DNA of 64,000 bases from Amycolatopsis viridis (GCF_011758765.1 NZ_JAANOU010000001.1:4712001-4776000), one strand, 5' to 3'. Positions 9,131 through 18,219 are shown, numbered from the stretch's first letter. The notes: a model not told the origin generated them from the letters alone. Numbers and translations: made by a program.

Positions 9131-10066
9131 ATGAGACGCAAGCCGCCCCCGTCCCCGTTGCCGCCGCGCGACGGGGTCAACGCGGCGCGCATCCGGACCC
9201 CGCCGGCGGGCCCGTGGGCCACGATCCGCGACTACCTGGTGCGGAAGCTGACCAAGCTGCCGCCGGAGACGATCGACGCCATGCTCGCCGAGGGCGCGGT
9301 CGTCGGGGTGGACGGGCCGATCGGCACGGACACCCCGTTCACGCCCGGCACGTTCCTGTGGTTCCACCGGGACCGCCAGGACGAGGTGCCGGTGCCGTTC
9401 GAACTCACCGTGCTGCACGAGGACGACGCGCTGCTGGTGGCCGACAAGCCGCACTTCCTGGCGACCACGCCGCGGGGCGGGCACGTGCGGGAGACCGCGC
9501 TGGTGCGGTTGCGGCACGCGCGCGACCTGCCCGGCCTCTCCCCGGCGCACCGGCTGGACCGGCTCACCGCGGGCGTGCTGATGTTCGTCAAGACCGCGGA
9601 GCACCGCAGCACCTACCAGAACCTGTTCCGGGACCGGCTGGTGCACAAGGAATACGAGGCGATCGCACCGTACGCGCCGGACCTGGCGCTGCCGCGGACG
9701 GTGACCAGCCGGATCGTGAAGAAGCGCGGGGTGCTGACGGCGCGTGAGCTGCCCGGGCCGGCGAACGCGTCGACGTACGTGGAGCTGCTGGAGCACCGCG
9801 ACGGGCTGGGCCGGTACCGGCTGGTGCCCGGAACCGGCCGCACGCACCAGCTGCGCGTGCACCTGAACTCGCTGGGGATCCCGATCCTCGGCGATCCGCT
9901 CTACCCGGTGGTCCGGGAGGTGCTGCCCGGTGACTTCTCCCGGCCGCTCCAGCTGCTGGCGAAGGTGCTCGCGTTCACCGATCCGCGGACGGGCCGCGAG
10001 CTGCGCTTCGAAAGCGCGCGCCGGCTGGGCGCGTGGGACTCCTACGCGGACTGGGCCGGCGGCTAG
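9131..10066 (+). CDS. RluA-family RNA pseudouridine synthase
   Basis: A 311-residue pseudouridine synthase that would isomerise uridine in rRNA or tRNA. The catalytic Asp is D143 in the family motif HRLDRLTAG. An N-terminal S4-like region (residues 30-80) precedes it, and GTGRTHQLRVHLNSLG is the conserved C-terminal motif. The ATG at 9131 is the first sensible start and gives the normal family length. It is a single gene, divergent from the parE-parC operon across a 228-base gap in which no other feature is seen. The modified position cannot be predicted. Confidence 0.87.
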   Translation: MRRKPPPSPLPPRDGVNAARIRTPPAGPWATIRDYLVRKLTKLPPETIDAMLAEGAVVGVDGPIGTDTPFTPGTFLWFHRDRQDEVPVPFELTVLHEDDALLVADKPHFLATTPRGGHVRETALVRLRHARDLPGLSPAHRLDRLTAGVLMFVKTAEHRSTYQNLFRDRLVHKEYEAIAPYAPDLALPRTVTSRIVKKRGVLTARELPGPANASTYVELLEHRDGLGRYRLVPGTGRTHQLRVHLNSLGIPILGDPLYPVVREVLPGDFSRPLQLLAKVLAFTDPRTGRELRFESARRLGAWDSYADWAGG

Positions 10067-10083
10067 GACCGTCCACTCCGGAG

Positions 10084-10698
10084 TCACGACCCGCCGGCCG
10101 GCGGTGCCAGCGCGATCTGCCGGTCCAGCGTCGCGCGGAAGACGTCCCGCGCGGTCTCTCCCGAGCCGGTCGTTTCGACGACCACCACCCGGTCGTAGAG
10201 CACGTACGCCGTGCCGAACCGGGCCGGTGCGGTACCCATCGGGGTCCGGTGGACGATGACGCCCCGCAGCGACAGCTCTCGGTCGGTGGTCAGGCCCTGG
10301 TCCGCCATCCCCTGGCCGTAGGCAGCGACCGCGGCCGGCGCATCGGTGGTGACCAGGGCGAAGAGCGTGGTCGTCGCATCCGCCCGCACACCGGTCCGGC
10401 GTACCGCGTCGGGCAGGCCGGCCGTGGTGAGCACGTCGACCAGCGGCTGCGGCAGGAACACGGTGCTGCGCAACGCGGCGAGCTGGAACGGCCCGCCCGG
10501 GCCGGGTGCGCCGGGCGGTTCGACGAGCGCTCCCGCGCTGTCCGCGGGCGCCGGCTTGGCGTCCGGCGGGTCGGGCAGGCCGGCGTTGCTCGTGCGGAGG
10601 TAACCGGCGGCGGACACGGCGAGTCCCAGCGCCAGAACCACGACGATCGCGATCCCGAGGTTGAGCTCCCGGCGCTGGCGGCGGGCGAAAGTGGACAC
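10084..10698 (-). CDS. Single-pass membrane-anchored protein of unknown function
   Basis: A 204-residue protein. A short basic N-terminus (RRQRRE) is followed by one hydrophobic segment at residues 14-33, then a Pro/Ala-rich linker to about residue 70 and a globular extracellular domain. This is the topology of a membrane-anchored exported protein with the C-terminus outside. There are no recognisable catalytic motifs. It faces away from the glycosyltransferase gene across an 79-base gap and converges on the pseudouridine synthase gene. Coding-like base use and a clear ATG support it as real; function unknown. Confidence 0.7.
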   Translation of the reverse strand: MSTFARRQRRELNLGIAIVVVLALGLAVSAAGYLRTSNAGLPDPPDAKPAPADSAGALVEPPGAPGPGGPFQLAALRSTVFLPQPLVDVLTTAGLPDAVRRTGVRADATTTLFALVTTDAPAAVAAYGQGMADQGLTTDRELSLRGVIVHRTPMGTAPARFGTAYVLYDRVVVVETTGSGETARDVFRATLDRQIALAPPAGGS

Positions 10699-10777
10699 CG
10701 TCGGTTATTCCCTCCCCGCCGGAGATTACCGGGCATCGGTCACCGGACCACCTGCGGTACCGGTAGCCTTCCGGCCC

Positions 10778-13462
10778 ATGGGTTCCCCGGGGAGCGTGTC
10801 CGGCGAGGTCCGGGTGATCTACGAGCAGTACCACCGCTACGCCCTCGCCGCCCGCTACGCGTTCGGGCGCCGCGTGCTCGACCTCACCGGCGGCGCCGGG
10901 CAGGGCAGTGCGCTGCTGGCGGCCAGCGCCGCCGAGCTGGTGCGGCCCGGCCCCCGCACCGGGGAGTTCGGTGCCGGGCAGTTCGGTGTCATCACCTGCT
11001 TCGACCTGGCCGGGCAGGACGCGGAGCCGGACGAGCTGGTCCGCGTGGTGCGCGAGCGGCTCGCCCCCGGCGGCCTCTTCTTCGCCGCCACGCCCGACAC
11101 GTTGGCCACCGGGACACCGCGTTCCGGCGGCGGGCTCACCGAGCCCGCGTTCCGCGCGCTGCTCGGCGGCTCGTTCCGGCACGTGACGGTCCTGCGGCAG
11201 CACGTCGCGGTCGGCTCGGTGCTGACCGGCGATCGCGAGCACGGACCGGTGCTGTCGCAGCAGCTGCGCCACGCGGGCACCTGGTCGGCCGGTCCCGGCG
11301 CGCCGCACACCCACCTGGTCGGGATCGCCTCCGACGAGCCGGTGGAGCCGCCGGCGGCGGCCACCCTGCTCGACCCGGACGAAACGCTGCTCGCGGCCGC
11401 CGCCGAGGGCGCCGCGGAGCCCTTGCGCACCGAGATCGAGCGGCTGACCTCGGGCCGCGCCGGTGGGCCGCCGGCACGGCGGCTGATCGAGCGGTACCGG
11501 CCGCGCCGCCGCGCCCCCGAAGGCCCGGTCGCGGTGAGCACGAGCGACGAACCGCTGGTCACCATCGTGATCCCGGTGCACGGCCAGTGGAGCTACACGC
11601 GCCGCTGCCTCCGGTCGATCGAGGACAGCGGTGCGCAGGTGCCGTTCGAGGTCGTGGTGGTCGACGACGCCTCGCCCGACGACTCGGCCGCGCAGCTCGC
11701 GGCGAGCCCGGGCGTGCGGCTGGTGCGCACCCCGGAGAACACCGGGTTCGGCGGGGCCGTCAACCTCGGTGCCGCGCAGGCCCGCGGCGAGCTGCTGGTG
11801 CTGCTCAACAACGACACCGAGGTCCGGCCCGGGTGGCTGGACGCGCTCACCGGCGTGGTCCGCGGCGACGAGTCGGTCGGCCTCGCCGGGGCGAAACTGG
11901 TGTACCCGGATGGCCGGTTGCAGGAGTGCGGCGGCATCGTGTTCGCCGACGGCAGCGCGGCGAACTACGGGCACGGTGACGACCCGGACGACCCGCGCTA
12001 CCAGGGCGTTCGCGACGTCGACTACTGCTCCGGCGCGGCCATCGCGGTGCGGCGCGACCTGTGGGAGCGGCTCGGCGGGTTCGACGAGCGCTACTCCCCC
12101 GCCTACTACGAAGATACCGACCTCGCGTTCGCGGTCCGGGACGCGGGCTACCGCGTCGTGGTGGTTCCGGACGCGGTCGTCGTCCACCACGAGGGTGTTT
12201 CGCACGGAACCGACATCACCCGGGGCACCAAGCGGTTCCAGGAGATCAACCGTACGGTGTTCGCGGAGAAGTGGGCGGCCGCCCTCGCCGAGCAGACCGA
12301 CCCGGGCACCACGCTGTGGGTGGCGCGCCAGCGGACGCCGGGCCGTCCGCCGCGGGAGGCCGAGTTCGTCCTGGTCGCCGACGTCGTGGTGCCGGCGCCG
12401 GACCGCGACTCGGGCTCGGTGCGCATGCGCGCCCTGCTGGACGAACTGGTCGCGCTCGGGCACCGGGTGGTGTTCTGCCCGATGCACGACGCGCCCCGGC
12501 AGCCCTACCTCGACCAGCTGCGGCGCGCGGGGGTCACCGTCCTGCCCGATCCGGCCACCCGGGAACAGTTCCTGCACGAGGCAGGCGGCCGGATCCGGCT
12601 GGCGCTGCTGTCCCGGCCCACCGTGGCGTGGCACCTGGCGGACCGGCTGCGGATCTGCGCACCCCGGGCGCGGATCGTGTTCGACACCGTCGACCTGCAC
12701 TTCGTGCGGCTGGCGCGGGAGGCCGAGCTGGTGGAGCGGCTCGGCGGCGCGCCGGAGACCTCGGCGATGCTGCACCACCGCGCCCGGCTGTACCGCGAGC
12801 TGGAGCTGGCGCTGGTGCGGGCCTGCGACCGCACGCTCGTGGTGTCGGAGGCGGAACGGGACCTGCTGGCCGAGCTGGCGCCCGGCGCGCCGGTCGAAGT
12901 GCTGTCCAATGTGCACAGTCCAGGGCCACCGGCGAGCCCGGCGGGGCGGCCGGGTGTGCTGTTCGTGGGCAGCTTCGAGCACGCGCCCAACCGGGACGCG
13001 GCCCACTGGCTGGCCGGGGAGATCTGGCCGCTGGTCCGCCGCGAACGGCCGGACGCGGTGCTGGACGTCGTCGGGCACGATCCGACGGACGAGCTGCGCG
13101 CGCTCGACGGGCACGGCGTCCGGTTCCGGGGGTGGGTGCCCGATCTCGCCGCGCTCTACGGGACGGCGCGGTTGTCGGTGGCGCCGTTGCGGTTCGGCGC
13201 CGGTGTGAAGGGCAAGGTCGGCGAGAGCCTCGCCGCCGGGGTGCCGGTGGTCGGCACGACGCTGGCGTTCGAGGGCATGCGGTTGCGGCACGCGGCCGAG
13301 GTGCTGGTGGGCGACAAGGCCGAGGAGATCGCCGCGGGAATCTTGTCGCTGCTCACCGACGACGAGCTGTGGCTGCGGTTGTCCCGCGCCGGTCAGGACG
13401 CGGTGGCCGCGCAGTTCGGCCCCGAAGCCGCCCGTGCCACGCTGACCGGGCTGCTGGGCTGA
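10778..13462 (+). CDS. Multidomain glycosyltransferase (methyltransferase-like N-terminus, GT2, GT4)
   Basis: An 894-residue cytosolic protein with three parts. Residues 1-120 look like a SAM-methyltransferase-type Rossmann region (VLDLTGGAGQGSALL). A GT2 domain starts near residue 260 (VTIVIPVHG) and includes VVVDDASPDDS, LLNNDTEVRPGW and EDTDLAF, the donor- and metal-binding motifs. A GT-B/GT4-type domain fills about 540-890 (GVLFVGSFEH, then GAGVKGKVGESLAAGVPVV). Proteins of this type add sugars to cell-surface polysaccharides or glycopeptidolipids. The acyltransferase gene begins 3 bases downstream, so the two likely modify the same surface glycan. Start ATG 10778; longer in-frame starts lack coding character. 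Confidence 0.83.
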   Translation: MGSPGSVSGEVRVIYEQYHRYALAARYAFGRRVLDLTGGAGQGSALLAASAAELVRPGPRTGEFGAGQFGVITCFDLAGQDAEPDELVRVVRERLAPGGLFFAATPDTLATGTPRSGGGLTEPAFRALLGGSFRHVTVLRQHVAVGSVLTGDREHGPVLSQQLRHAGTWSAGPGAPHTHLVGIASDEPVEPPAAATLLDPDETLLAAAAEGAAEPLRTEIERLTSGRAGGPPARRLIERYRPRRRAPEGPVAVSTSDEPLVTIVIPVHGQWSYTRRCLRSIEDSGAQVPFEVVVVDDASPDDSAAQLAASPGVRLVRTPENTGFGGAVNLGAAQARGELLVLLNNDTEVRPGWLDALTGVVRGDESVGLAGAKLVYPDGRLQECGGIVFADGSAANYGHGDDPDDPRYQGVRDVDYCSGAAIAVRRDLWERLGGFDERYSPAYYEDTDLAFAVRDAGYRVVVVPDAVVVHHEGVSHGTDITRGTKRFQEINRTVFAEKWAAALAEQTDPGTTLWVARQRTPGRPPREAEFVLVADVVVPAPDRDSGSVRMRALLDELVALGHRVVFCPMHDAPRQPYLDQLRRAGVTVLPDPATREQFLHEAGGRIRLALLSRPTVAWHLADRLRICAPRARIVFDTVDLHFVRLAREAELVERLGGAPETSAMLHHRARLYRELELALVRACDRTLVVSEAERDLLAELAPGAPVEVLSNVHSPGPPASPAGRPGVLFVGSFEHAPNRDAAHWLAGEIWPLVRRERPDAVLDVVGHDPTDELRALDGHGVRFRGWVPDLAALYGTARLSVAPLRFGAGVKGKVGESLAAGVPVVGTTLAFEGMRLRHAAEVLVGDKAEEIAAGILSLLTDDELWLRLSRAGQDAVAAQFGPEAARATLTGLLG

Positions 13463-13465
13463 GCC

Positions 13466-14593
13466 GTGGTCGCGGTCGGCAACGCGGCGGAGCGCACCCA
13501 GGAGATCCGGCCCGCCCGCTACGCCAAGGCGGAGACCGGGTTCGCCTCGCTGCGGCTCATCGGTGCGAGCATGGTGGTGATCGAGCACTCGTTCCCGCTG
13601 GTGAACCCGGAGCGGCTGTGGATGCTGCCGCAGAGCTGGCAGATCTCGCCCGGCTACTTCGCGCTCATGGGCTTCTTCGCGATGAGCGGGTTCCAGATCA
13701 CCGACAGCTGGACGCGGGACGCGTCGTGGTGGCGCTACGCCGTCAAGCGGGTGCTGCGCATCTGGCCGCCGCTGCTGGTGGTCGTCATGGTCACCGCGTT
13801 CGTGATCGGCCCGCTGGTCACGCTGGTGGATCAGGCGGAGTACTGGCGGGACCCGGCGACCTGGGGCTACGTGGTGCACAACGCGGCGATGTACCCGCTG
13901 CAGCACCTGCTGCCCGGCGTGTTCGCGAACAACCCGTACCCCTGGTCGGCGAACGGCTCACTGTGGACACTGCCGATGGAGACCACCGGGTACGCCCTGG
14001 TCCTCGTCGCGGGACTGGCCGGGCTGCTCGCCCGCGCCCGCGCGGGCCTGTTCGCGGTGCTCGCCGGCATCGTGGTGCTCGACGGTTTCCTCGGTGCCAC
14101 CTATGCCTTCCAGGGCCGCGGTGGCTCGTTCCTGTCGATGCCGGTCGGTGCGACGGTCGCGTTCGGGGTGGCGTTCGTGACCGGGATGGTGCTGCACCGC
14201 TTCGCCGGCACGATCCCGTTGTCCCGCGGCGCCGCGTACGCGGGCGTCGCCCTGTACCTGGTGGTCAACTTCGTGCCGGTGCTGCACCCGTGCGCGCGGA
14301 CCGTCCTGCCGTTCGCCGCGGGGTACGGCGCGATCGTGTGGGCGCACCACTGGCCGCGCCGGCTGGCGCGGTACGACAAGTGGGTCTACGGCAGCTACGG
14401 CATGTACATCTGGGCGATGCCGGTGCAGCAACTGATCGTGTTCGCCGGTGTGCGCGACCCGTTCCTGCTGATGGCGCTGGCGTTGCCGCTCGCGTACGCC
14501 TGCGGGCTGCTGTCCTGGCTGGTCGTCGAAGTCCCGACGCAGCGGTTGCGGGTCTTCCTCCGACCGCGGCCGGCCGCTCCCGACCGGCGGTGA
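13466..14593 (+). CDS. Acyltransferase-3 family integral membrane protein
   Basis: A 375-residue polytopic protein with about ten hydrophobic segments. The N-terminal SLRLIGASMVVIEHSFPL carries the Arg and His pattern of the acyltransferase-3 (OafA-like) family, which O-acylates sugars of surface polysaccharides. GTG 13466 lies 3 bases after the stop of the glycosyltransferase gene, so the pair forms an operon. No C-terminal SGNH domain is present. A strong hairpin follows the stop. Substrate is inferred only from context. Confidence 0.82.
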   Translation: MVAVGNAAERTQEIRPARYAKAETGFASLRLIGASMVVIEHSFPLVNPERLWMLPQSWQISPGYFALMGFFAMSGFQITDSWTRDASWWRYAVKRVLRIWPPLLVVVMVTAFVIGPLVTLVDQAEYWRDPATWGYVVHNAAMYPLQHLLPGVFANNPYPWSANGSLWTLPMETTGYALVLVAGLAGLLARARAGLFAVLAGIVVLDGFLGATYAFQGRGGSFLSMPVGATVAFGVAFVTGMVLHRFAGTIPLSRGAAYAGVALYLVVNFVPVLHPCARTVLPFAAGYGAIVWAHHWPRRLARYDKWVYGSYGMYIWAMPVQQLIVFAGVRDPFLLMALALPLAYACGLLSWLVVEVPTQRLRVFLRPRPAAPDRR

Positions 14594-14594
14594 G

Positions 14595-14634
14595 CCGGGC
14601 CGGCCGCCCGTTGCAGTGGGGGCGGCCGGCCCGG
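14595..14634. terminator. Bidirectional hairpin terminator
   Basis: A perfect 15-bp inverted repeat (arms 14595-14609 and 14620-14634, 10-base loop) lies exactly between two convergent genes, the acyltransferase (ends 14593) and the hemerythrin (ends 14638). Its position and strength suggest a shared terminator; there is no U-tract, as is usual in actinomycetes. Confidence 0.75.
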
Positions 14635-14637
14635 GTG

Positions 14638-15189
14638 TCACCGCTTCAGAATGCTCCGGATGGCGTCGCGCGCCCGGTCCATGAGCGCGGCGGGCGGGCC
14701 GAGCAGCATGTTCTTCGCGGCGCTTTCCGCACCGGGGTGCGGGCGGGTGGGGGCCACCGCCTCGGCCGCCCGCACGGTGTCGGCCATCGCCGCGAGCCGC
14801 GAGGCGTCGCAGTGCCGGCGCAGCAGGGGGAACTCGGCCCGCTCCTCGTGTTCGGCGTGGGCCAGCACGTCGTCCCGGAGCTGGATGAGCAGCGTGTCGA
14901 AGCCCTCCGCGTCCGGCCCCATATCGTCCAATGTGGACAGCAGTTCCTTGGCGCGGTGCTCCTCGCCGAGCCGTGCCTCCACGATCTGCTCGCCACCCTC
15001 CTGGCGGCGCACCTCGGGGTGGACCAGTTCTTCCTCGGCTGTTTCGTGCACCGACAGCAGGCGCACGAGCTCGCGGAACGCGTCCCGGCGTTCGTCGCCC
15101 TTGGCCCGTTCGACCTCGCCGAACAGTCGGCGGATCTCCTGGTGCTGGTCCTCCAGCAACGCGATGACGTCCTTGTTGTCCGTCGGCAC
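14638..15189 (-). CDS. Hemerythrin HHE cation-binding domain protein
   Basis: A 183-residue protein whose first 150 residues form a hemerythrin-like four-helix bundle: DQHQEIRRLF near residue 15, LLSVHETAEEELVHP near 44-58, and HAEHEERAEFPLL near 110-125 supply the His and Glu di-iron ligands. The C-terminal 30 residues are a basic tail. Family members sense or carry O2 or NO and are often stress-induced. A GGGTAG element with a suitably spaced GAGT lies upstream at 15217-15242. Substrate and role unproven. Confidence 0.83.
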   Translation of the reverse strand: MPTDNKDVIALLEDQHQEIRRLFGEVERAKGDERRDAFRELVRLLSVHETAEEELVHPEVRRQEGGEQIVEARLGEEHRAKELLSTLDDMGPDAEGFDTLLIQLRDDVLAHAEHEERAEFPLLRRHCDASRLAAMADTVRAAEAVAPTRPHPGAESAAKNMLLGPPAALMDRARDAIRSILKR

Positions 15190-15216
15190 GATGTCCTCCT
15201 TCGCTTCGCCGGGGGG

Positions 15217-15242
15217 CTACCCGGATCGGCGGCGGTTCACTC
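15217..15242 (-). promoter_or_regulatory. Possible SigB/SigF-type promoter for the hemerythrin gene
   Basis: On the minus strand, GAGT, 16 bases, then GGGTAG ends 28 bases upstream of the hemerythrin start. This fits the loose actinobacterial stress-sigma consensus GNNT-N14-16-GGGTAY, though the last base is G and the -35 is weak. Confidence 0.3.
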
Positions 15243-15244
15243 GC

Positions 15245-16225
15245 TCAGTGCCGGACGCGGACCACGACCTTGCCCACCTGGGCGTTGGACTCGAGGTGCC
15301 GGTGGGCCTCGACGATGTCGGACAGGTCGTCGAACACCCGGTCCACGGCGGGGCGCAGCGTGCCGAGGCGCAGTCCGGCGTTGATGAAGTGCTCCGACCG
15401 CCGGCGCCGTGCGGGATCGCGCTGGAGGTAGCTGACGTTGCCGTAGCCGAAGACGGTGACCTGCCGGTTCCAGTTCATCGGCAGCGGCGGCTTCCCGGCC
15501 ACCCAGCCGTACTCGATGAGCAGGCCGCCGACGGCGGTGGCTTCCACCAGGTCCACCACGCCCGGGCCGCCCACGGAGTCGAACGTCAGCCGGGCACCCT
15601 CGCCGCCGGTGAATGCGCGCACCTCCTCGACCAGGTCCTGCGAGTCCAGGGTGACGACGTGCGCAGCGCCGGCGGCGAGCAGCTGGTCGCGCTTGGCGCT
15701 GGTGCGGGTGACCGCGATCGGCACCGCTCCGAAGTGGTTGGCGATCTGGATCGCGGCCAGGCCGACCCCGCTGGAGGCGGCGGTGAGCAGCACGGGGTCG
15801 CCGGGGCGCAGGCCGCCCCGTTCGACCAGCGCTCCGTACGCGGTCTGGTAGGTGAGCCAGACCGCGGCGCCGGTGACCTCGTCGACGGTGCGGCGGACCA
15901 GGCTGGACGCCGGTACGACGACGCGGTCGCCGTACACGCCGTACTCCCGCATGGAGAACGAGGCCATCGTGCTGATCTCGGTGCCCTCGGGGAAGCCCTC
16001 GACGGCGGTTTCCACCACGCCGGCCGCCTCGTAGCCCATACCCGAGCCGGGCAGCACCGGCTGCTCGAAATAGGTGCCGGCGCGGAACATCGCCTCGGCC
16101 CGGTTGAGGCCGATCGCGTCCACGCGGATGCGCACCTCCCCCGGTCCCGGTTCGGGGACCGGCCGGTCCTCGACCCGCAACACCTCGGGTCCGCCCAGCT
16201 GGTCGAACACCACCGCTCTCGCCAC
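15245..16225 (-). CDS. MDR-family NAD(P)-dependent oxidoreductase (quinone oxidoreductase type)
   Basis: A 326-residue medium-chain dehydrogenase/reductase. It has the GroES-like N-terminal half (GEVRIRVDAIGLNRAE) and a Rossmann half with the AASSGVGLAA dinucleotide motif. The structural-zinc Cys cluster of true alcohol dehydrogenases is missing, pointing to the zinc-free quinone-reductase/enoyl-reductase branch. It is divergent from a TetR gene across 84 bases that contain a 17-bp palindrome, so it is probably the regulated target. Substrate unknown. Confidence 0.85.
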   Translation of the reverse strand: MARAVVFDQLGGPEVLRVEDRPVPEPGPGEVRIRVDAIGLNRAEAMFRAGTYFEQPVLPGSGMGYEAAGVVETAVEGFPEGTEISTMASFSMREYGVYGDRVVVPASSLVRRTVDEVTGAAVWLTYQTAYGALVERGGLRPGDPVLLTAASSGVGLAAIQIANHFGAVPIAVTRTSAKRDQLLAAGAAHVVTLDSQDLVEEVRAFTGGEGARLTFDSVGGPGVVDLVEATAVGGLLIEYGWVAGKPPLPMNWNRQVTVFGYGNVSYLQRDPARRRRSEHFINAGLRLGTLRPAVDRVFDDLSDIVEAHRHLESNAQVGKVVVRVRH

Positions 16226-16250
16226 GACTGCTCCTCATCATCGTTCATTT

Positions 16251-16267
16251 ACTACACGCCGTGTAGT
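16251..16267. promoter_or_regulatory. TetR-type operator palindrome
   Basis: A perfect inverted repeat, ACTACAC-GCC-GTGTAGT, lies 26 bases before the oxidoreductase start and 43 before the TetR start. A partial relative (GCCGTACAGTGTC) follows at about 16293-16305. A palindrome between a TetR gene and its divergent neighbour is the classic autoregulatory operator arrangement. Confidence 0.6.
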
Positions 16268-16309
16268 GACTGCACGGGCGATAGTAGACCAACGCCGTAC
16301 AGTGTCAAG

Positions 16310-17005
16310 GTGGGCGAAGTGCGGACGAGCCGCCGGGAACGACTGCGGGCGGAGACGGCGCGCGAGATCAAGACGATCGCGCTGGAGCTGATGGCCAAGG
16401 GCGGGCCGGACGCCATCTCCCTGCGCGCCATCGCGCGGGAGATGGGCATGACCGCCGGCGCGATCTACGGCTACTACCCCACCCGGGACGACCTGATCAC
16501 GACGCTGATCTCGGACGTCTACACCTCGCTCCTGGACACCGTGGAGCGGGCGCGGGACGCGGTGCCCGCCGACGATCCGGGCGGGCGGATCCTGGCCTGG
16601 GGCCGGGCGCTGCGGCGGTGGTCGCTGGACAACCCGGAGGGGTTCCGCCTCGTCTACGGCGACCCGGTGCCCGGCTACCGCCCGCCGGACGGTGGCGCAG
16701 CGGCCGACGCCGGGCTCCGCGCGTGCGCGGGACTGACCGGGCTGGTCGCCGCCGCGTGGCCGTCGATGGGAGCGCCGCCGGACGAGTTCACCTGGGCGGA
16801 CTTCGGCCCGGAGCTGGTGCGGCACATGCACGAGGAGTTCCCCGGCCTGCCGCCCGCCGTGCTGGCGCTGTCGCTGCGGACGTGGGGCCGGATGCACGGC
16901 CTCATCTCGCTCGAGGTCTACGGGCACCTCGGTCCGCAGGTCACCGACGTGGAAAAGCTCTACGAGTCCGAGCTGCGGCACCTGGTCCGCTCGCTGGGGT
17001 GGTGA
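16310..17005 (+). CDS. TetR/AcrR family transcriptional repressor
   Basis: A 231-residue regulator. The N-terminal HTH (ISLRAIAREMGMTAGAIYGYYPTRDDL, about residues 33-60) is followed by a ligand-binding domain with a TetR_C-type WSLDNPEGFRLVYGDP segment common in actinobacterial members. GTG 16310 is chosen because the frame upstream has no coding character and the operator lies just before it. It probably represses itself and the divergent MDR oxidoreductase. Ligand unknown. Confidence 0.87.
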   Translation: MGEVRTSRRERLRAETAREIKTIALELMAKGGPDAISLRAIAREMGMTAGAIYGYYPTRDDLITTLISDVYTSLLDTVERARDAVPADDPGGRILAWGRALRRWSLDNPEGFRLVYGDPVPGYRPPDGGAAADAGLRACAGLTGLVAAAWPSMGAPPDEFTWADFGPELVRHMHEEFPGLPPAVLALSLRTWGRMHGLISLEVYGHLGPQVTDVEKLYESELRHLVRSLGW

Positions 17006-17036
17006 CCGCGCCACGCCGGTGGTCGTGCGCAGCCGG

Positions 17037-18194
17037 CTAGGACACCCCGGCCAGCCACACCCGCTCGGGCCGCGCCAGGGCCGTGATGTCGGTCAGCGGA
17101 TCGCCGTCCACCAGCACCAGGTCGGCGTCGAAACCGGGACGGATACGGCCCTTGCGGCCACCCAGACCGGCCACGTCCGCGGCCACCGAGGTCGCCGAGG
17201 CGAGGGCCGCCGCGGTGTCGACACCGCCGTCCACCAGCCATTCCACCGAGCTGGCGACCATCCCGTGTGGTTTGCCCGGGGAGATGCCCGAATCGCCGCC
17301 GGACACGATCCGCACGCCGGCGGCCGCCAGCCGGGCCACCTGGCCGATCCGGTCGCGGATCGTCGAGCCCGTGCGAACCAGGAATTCCTGCAGGGCCGGT
17401 GGCGGCGTCATCGCGCCGACCGCCCCGAGCGTGGGGCACACCGTGATGTCCTGTCCGGCGATCGTGGCGGCCAGCTCGTCGCTCATCCGGATGCCGTCCG
17501 GCGTGAAGCAACTGCAGTGCTCGATCCCGTCCACCCGGGCCGCCACCGCCTGCTCGACGGCCGGGGTGCCGTGCGCGTGCGCGGTCACCGGCAGACCGGC
17601 CGCGTGCGCCTCCTCGACGATCAGCCGCAGCTCGGCGAGCGTGAACTGGCAGGCCATGATGTCGGTGCCCGGCGTCATGCCGCCGCCGCTGGCCATCACC
17701 TTCACGACGTCCACGCCGCGCTCGGCCCGCTCGGCCACGGCCGCCCGCAGCGCGTCCGGGCCGTCGGCCTCGCCGCCCATGTTCCAGCAGTGCCCGCCGA
17801 CGCTGGTGATCGGCGGCCCGGCGGCGAGGATCGTGGGCACTCCGGGCCGGCCGCGCCAGCGCAGGGTCGCGTAGCGGCGGTCGCCCAGGTCCCGCACCGT
17901 GGTGACCCCGGCGGCGAGCTGGGCCCGCAGCGCACGCTCGATCACCTGGTCCAGCTCGTCGGCGGAGTAGCCGGCGAGCCGGTCGAGCGCGCCGGGCGCA
18001 CCATCCCCGCAGAGGTGGGTGTGCATGTCGAACAACCCGGGCAGCAGCGTGCCGGGCGAGCCGACCACCGGCAGCCCGGCCGGCACCGGGCCGCCGACCG
18101 CGTCGATCCGCCCGTCCCGCACGACGACCGGCAGGTCGTCATGCGCCCGCTCGCCGTCGAACACGCGGGCGGCGCGGATCACGAACGCGTCCAT
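17037..18194 (-). CDS. Amidohydrolase family metal-dependent hydrolase
   Basis: A 385-residue amidohydrolase (imidazolonepropionase/prolidase-like branch). Metal ligands are visible: H58 and H60 in FDMHTHL, a Lys in VVKVMASGG, His in AHAHG and IEHCSC, and the Asp of SGGDSG. The C-terminal PGFDADLVLVDGDPL is the usual return to the small beta-sandwich domain. Start ATG 18194 gives a normal family N-terminus (FVIRAARVFDG). It is the last gene of a five-gene minus-strand run, 25 bases after the small protein gene. Substrate unknown. Confidence 0.85.
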   Translation of the reverse strand: MDAFVIRAARVFDGERAHDDLPVVVRDGRIDAVGGPVPAGLPVVGSPGTLLPGLFDMHTHLCGDGAPGALDRLAGYSADELDQVIERALRAQLAAGVTTVRDLGDRRYATLRWRGRPGVPTILAAGPPITSVGGHCWNMGGEADGPDALRAAVAERAERGVDVVKVMASGGGMTPGTDIMACQFTLAELRLIVEEAHAAGLPVTAHAHGTPAVEQAVAARVDGIEHCSCFTPDGIRMSDELAATIAGQDITVCPTLGAVGAMTPPPALQEFLVRTGSTIRDRIGQVARLAAAGVRIVSGGDSGISPGKPHGMVASSVEWLVDGGVDTAAALASATSVAADVAGLGGRKGRIRPGFDADLVLVDGDPLTDITALARPERVWLAGVS

Positions 18195-18219
18195 CGCCGA
18201 GGTTCGCTTGCCGCGGCCG

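Noticed and set aside
9116-13906. A 1596-residue minus-strand open frame
   Set aside because: It is a high-GC shadow of the pseudouridine synthase, glycosyltransferase and acyltransferase genes, with no domain and a His/Arg/Pro-rich composition.
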